Positions 6,988-8,386 of a stretch of DNA of 8,386 bases are shown piece by piece; positions within the stretch are counted from its first letter, which is position 1, and the number at the start of each line of letters is the position of its first letter. The DNA is from Candidatus Aerophobota bacterium (GTDB taxonomy: Bacteria; Aerophobota; Aerophobia; Aerophobales; AE-B3A). The stretch spans positions 1 through 8,386 of the forward strand of contig JAUWRE010000036.1 in assembly GCA_030610725.1 (NCBI GenBank), read 5' to 3'. The notes below the pieces were generated by a model. It searched no databases. It had not been told where the DNA came from and worked only from the letters and a program-made list of their open reading frames with translations. A program made the translations under genes and the position numbers.

Positions 6988-7079
6988 GTTAATTAGTTAA
7001 ATAGTTAATTTTCCCCTCACCCCATCCCTCTCCCCATTTTAATTTTGGTTAATTAGTTAATTGGTTAAATGGTTAATTT
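6988..7079. repeat. Two arrays of GTTAATTA-type octamers
   Basis: First array, three units: GTTAATTA (6988), GTTAAATA (6996), GTTAATTT (7004). Second array, four units: GTTAATTA (7048), GTTAATTG (7056), GTTAAATG (7064), GTTAATTT (7072). Both end in the same GTTAATTT unit. They are separated by 36 bp containing a pyrimidine-rich stretch. Each unit resembles the heptamer families but with an 8-bp period. Confidence 0.8.
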
Positions 7080-7144
7080 AAACTATCTTGAACTTTGTTT
7101 TGATTTTACTATCAGCTTTTTTGAATTTTGGTTTTTTGAATTTA

Positions 7145-7184
7145 CTATGAGCTATGAGCTATCAGCTAATATGCTATGAGCTAA
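7145..7184. repeat. Tandem CTATGAG heptamers
   Basis: Units are CTATGAG (7145), CTATGAG (7152), CTATCAG (7159), an 8-bp CTAATATG (7166), CTATGAG (7174) and a partial CTAAC (7181). A related stretch TTTTACTATCAGCT occurs at 7104-7117, matching the left edge of the array (TTTACTATGAGCT, 7141-7153). Confidence 0.75.
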
Positions 7185-7189
7185 CTTAA

Positions 7190-7260
7190 CTCACCAATTA
7201 ACCACTCACCATCTTATTGGTGAGGGGGCACGAGCAACAAGAAACTAGCGACGAGCAGCG
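7190..7260. repeat. Stem-loops plus degenerate GAGCAAC heptamers, second copy of the dnaN-side module
   Basis: CTCACCAAT (7190-7198) pairs perfectly with ATTGGTGAG (7216-7224); an alternative inner stem uses CTCACCA (7205-7211) and TGGTGAG (7218-7224). Next comes GAGGGGGCACGAGCAAC (7222-7238), matching 16 of 17 bases with 3534-3550 in the dnaN-thiE spacer. Four in-phase heptamers follow from 7232: GAGCAAC, AAGAAAC, TAGCGAC, GAGCAGC. The copy has drifted and ends just before the acyP stop codon. No T-run follows the stems on either strand, so termination is not supported. Confidence 0.75.
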
Positions 7261-7262
7261 AG

Positions 7263-7541
7263 TCAATAGCGGATAGAAAAGCTGGTAAATTCTCCTTTAT
7301 AATCCTCCCACTTAACCTCCACGTCTTCTATTATAGCAGCCGGGGGGCCTTTGTAGCACCAACTAATCATCTTTTGGACAGCCTTTTCTTCTCCTTCAAG
7401 AACAGCCTCCACCCTACCATCCCATCTATTTTTCACCCAACCGACTACACCTAACCTGTAAGCCTGGCTGCCAGTCTCAGCTCGAAAAAAAACGCCCTGT
7501 ACTCTCCCTTTAATCAAAACATGAGCTCTTAGCTTACCCAT
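7263..7541 (-). CDS. acyP: Acylphosphatase
   Basis: Small cytosolic enzyme that hydrolyses the carboxyl-phosphate bond of acyl phosphates. It has 92 residues, the normal size for the family. Seen: signature GRVQGVFFR (12-20) with the catalytic Arg20, GWVKNRWDGRVEAVLEG (34-50) with the catalytic Asn38, and WCYKGPPAAIIEDVEV (61-76), then the closing FSIRY beta strand. Both active-site residues are present. The ATG at 7541 is preceded by a poor, distant ribosome binding site (GGAAG about 13 nt upstream), so expression may be low. It stands alone: 347 bp separate it from bioY downstream and it is divergent from the next gene. A 9-bp hairpin lies upstream at 7567-7588. Its physiological role in bacteria is generally unclear. 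Confidence 0.95.
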   Translation of the reverse strand: MGKLRAHVLIKGRVQGVFFRAETGSQAYRLGVVGWVKNRWDGRVEAVLEGEEKAVQKMISWCYKGPPAAIIEDVEVKWEDYKGEFTSFSIRY

Positions 7542-7566
7542 CTTTAATCCAAAACTTCCTTTTTAT

Positions 7567-7588
7567 GAAATTATCTCAGGATAATTTC
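7567..7588. promoter_or_regulatory. Perfect 9-bp stem-loop in the acyP upstream region
   Basis: GAAATTATC (7567-7575) and GATAATTTC (7580-7588) are exact inverted copies around a 4-nt loop. It lies 26-47 nt upstream of the acyP start, in the 169-bp divergent spacer (7542-7710). It may be an operator or a leader hairpin. A terminator is less likely, as no T-run directly follows. CTCAGGATAATTTCT (7575-7589) also matches 14 of 15 bases with 3394-3408, upstream of dnaN. Confidence 0.5.
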
Positions 7589-7658
7589 TCTCTGTCCCTT
7601 GATTCCTTAAATTGTTTCATGAATATCCTAATACAATTTAATCAAAAATCAACCGTGC

Positions 7659-7686
7659 TTGACTCAAAATGATTAAACTATATAAT
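7659..7686 (+). promoter_or_regulatory. Near-consensus sigma70 promoter for the 7711 gene
   Basis: TTGACT (7659-7664), a 16-nt spacer and a perfect TATAAT (7681-7686). Transcription would start near 7693, just ahead of the GGAGGG ribosome binding site (7698-7703), leaving a leader of about 18 nt. This also rules against a GTG start at 7696. Confidence 0.8.
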
Positions 7687-7710
7687 TGAAAAACAGTGGA
7701 GGGAATAAAT

Positions 7711-8115
7711 ATGATTCCGTTAGGGCTAATAATTGTTTGCGTTGTGATTTTGCTTATTTATCTTAAAAAAAAACCAAGAAAAGAGCGTCCGTTAAGCGAG
7801 ATAGATGCCAAGGTCGAATCCTATCGAAAAGAAACAATGAGATTCTTAAAAGAGATGAAGCAGGGAAGAAGTCAGACGAAGATAAGAAGATTACAGATAG
7901 AGACGGAGAGATTCAAGAAAGCCGGGCAACTTGATATAATTCTGGAAAAAGCAGAACAGGAAAGGAAGGCGAAAAAGGCAATCGACTACTATCTGGAGGC
8001 ATTTTCTTTCATCAGCAAGAATAACTTTGAATTAGGGAGAAAAAGTGAAATCGAGGACAAGATAAAAGCTCTCCAGGAAAGAATACAACCAAGCATCTCC
8101 TCCCAGAAAAGATAA
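7711..8115 (+). CDS. Single-pass membrane-anchored helical protein of unknown function
   Basis: I do not recognise a family. The product has 134 residues. An N-terminal hydrophobic segment (about residues 3-18, PLGLIIVCVVILLIYL) is followed by KKKPRK, so by the positive-inside rule the short N-terminus would face outward and the rest lie in the cytoplasm. The remainder is highly charged and predicted helical, with coiled-coil character at about 30-70 and a TPR-like helix pair at about 73-123 (KAKKAIDYYLEAFSF, then EDKIKALQERI). One TPR-like unit alone is weak evidence. The ATG at 7711 has GGAGGG seven nt upstream; a GTG at 7696 in the same frame lies within three bases of the predicted transcript start and is rejected. 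It is driven by the strong promoter at 7659-7686, suggesting solid expression. No signal peptidase site is seen. Confidence 0.75.
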   Translation: MIPLGLIIVCVVILLIYLKKKPRKERPLSEIDAKVESYRKETMRFLKEMKQGRSQTKIRRLQIETERFKKAGQLDIILEKAEQERKAKKAIDYYLEAFSFISKNNFELGRKSEIEDKIKALQERIQPSISSQKR

Positions 8116-8149
8116 AACATATCTCTTTTCTATCATTCCCTTTTGTTTG

Positions 8150-8311
8150 TTATTCTATAGTGGATTTGGCCTTAGCTCGCTCGGATCTTACCCTTTCAGG
8201 TGCAGGCAGTTCTCTTCCACCCCTTACTTTTCCTGTCCAAAACTTATCGAACATTTTACCGATATCTCTTTCCATACAATACAAATCACGAAATGGATCC
8301 CATAGAACCAT
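8150..8311 (-). CDS. 53-residue ORF resembling only the N-terminal segment of Hsp20 chaperones
   Basis: The first 25 residues contain WDPFRDL (4-10), MERDI (13-17) and MFDKFW (20-25), closely following the WDPFRE...M.REMDRLFD.FF start of bacterial small heat-shock proteins. The alpha-crystallin domain that should follow is absent: after a basic stretch (RVRSERAKAK, 40-49) the frame stops at TAA (8150-8152), and the DNA beyond is the end of the convergent 7711 gene, so no frameshifted remainder exists. A strong ribosome binding site (AAGGAGGTG, 8 nt spacing) precedes the ATG at 8311, which favours a translated small protein over pure decay. It could be a truncated hsp20 remnant or a standalone small protein. 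It lies 34 bp from the end of the convergent gene and 26 bp after a partial upstream ORF on the same strand. Confidence 0.6.
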   Translation of the reverse strand: MVLWDPFRDLYCMERDIGKMFDKFWTGKVRGGRELPAPERVRSERAKAKSTIE

Positions 8312-8337
8312 TTCTCCCACCTCCTTAAAGGTTTCTC

Positions 8338-8386
8338 CTACTCAAATTGAGAGATAATTTCACATATCTCCTCCAGAGCAGAAGAA
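8338..8386 (-). CDS. C-terminal end of an unidentified ORF entering from the right edge
   Basis: An open frame on the minus strand encodes 15 visible residues, SSALEEICEIISQFE, ending at TAG (8338-8340). It lies 26 bp upstream of the Hsp20-like ORF in the same direction, a spacing consistent with one operon. The fragment is too short to identify and could be a chance open frame. Confidence 0.35.
   Translation of the reverse strand, partial: SSALEEICEIISQFE

Larger units (their letters stand above)
6916..7262. other. 347-bp intergenic mosaic of short-period repeats between bioY and acyP
   Basis: No credible gene is present. From left to right it holds the bioY ribosome binding site (6924-6930), four GTTCATA-type heptamers (6934-6961), a GTTAATTA-type octamer array (6988-7011), a pyrimidine stretch CCCCTCACCCCATCCC (7013-7028), a second octamer array (7048-7079), a direct repeat TTTTTTGAATTT (7117-7128 and 7132-7143), CTATGAG heptamers (7145-7184), nested CTCACCA stems (7190-7224) and degenerate GAGCAAC heptamers (7232-7259). 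CCCCTCACC (7013-7021) and GGTGAGGGG (7219-7227) are exact inverted copies 197 bp apart and could bound a composite element. No clear sigma70 promoter for bioY was found. Confidence 0.8.

Noticed and set aside
8106..8130. Terminator between the 7711 gene and the Hsp20-like ORF
   Set aside because: GAAAAGA/TCTTTTC forms a 7-bp stem with an 11-nt loop, but it is AT-rich, overlaps the stop codon and lacks a clean T-run; too weak to call.
8160..8357. Forward-strand ORF of 65 codons
   Set aside because: It is antisense to the Hsp20-like ORF, which has a strong ribosome binding site and recognisable motifs.

Overview
The window reads as a compact, AT-leaning bacterial chromosome segment. It has ten clearly recognisable protein genes or gene parts, one unrecognised membrane-anchored protein, one short Hsp20-like ORF, a gene tail at the right edge, and two unusual repeat-bearing intergenic regions. 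I cannot name the organism. The dnaN-recF-dciA order, a fused ThiD2-ThiE protein, frequent TTG/GTG starts and intergenic short-period tandem repeats would fit an uncultured or deep-branching bacterial lineage, but that is inference only. No phage, IS transposase, CRISPR array, rRNA or tRNA is visible.

Left part (1-3320, minus strand): a replication/repair operon read right to left, dnaN (sliding clamp), recF, dciA (DUF721 helicase-loader family) and then pcm (protein-L-isoaspartate methyltransferase, cut by the left edge). dnaN has its own good sigma70-type promoter. There is no dnaA next to dnaN and no gyrB after dciA, so the classical origin cluster has been broken up. The clamp carries an extra glutamate-rich C-terminal tail.

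The 340-bp divergent intergenic (3321-3660) holds the dnaN promoter, a large near-perfect inverted repeat made of four tandem heptamers per arm, and a strong forward promoter with a 7-bp dyad over its -35 and -10 boxes.

Middle (3661-6326, plus strand): a tightly packed operon thiE (ThiD2-ThiE fusion), tsaE, tsaB, rimI. The last three belong to t6A tRNA modification and ribosomal protein acetylation. The first two junctions each overlap by 13 bp, and rimI starts right behind tsaB. bioY (biotin ECF transporter S component) runs convergently and its end overlaps rimI by 53 bp.

Right part (6916-8386): a 347-bp intergenic mosaic of several short-period repeat families, then acyP (acylphosphatase, minus), a divergent gene for a single-pass membrane protein of unknown function behind a near-consensus promoter, a convergent 53-residue ORF that resembles only the N-terminus of Hsp20 chaperones, and the last codons of another minus-strand ORF. 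The most unusual content is the set of intergenic heptamer/octamer arrays, several with exactly four units, shared in structure between the two large intergenic regions.
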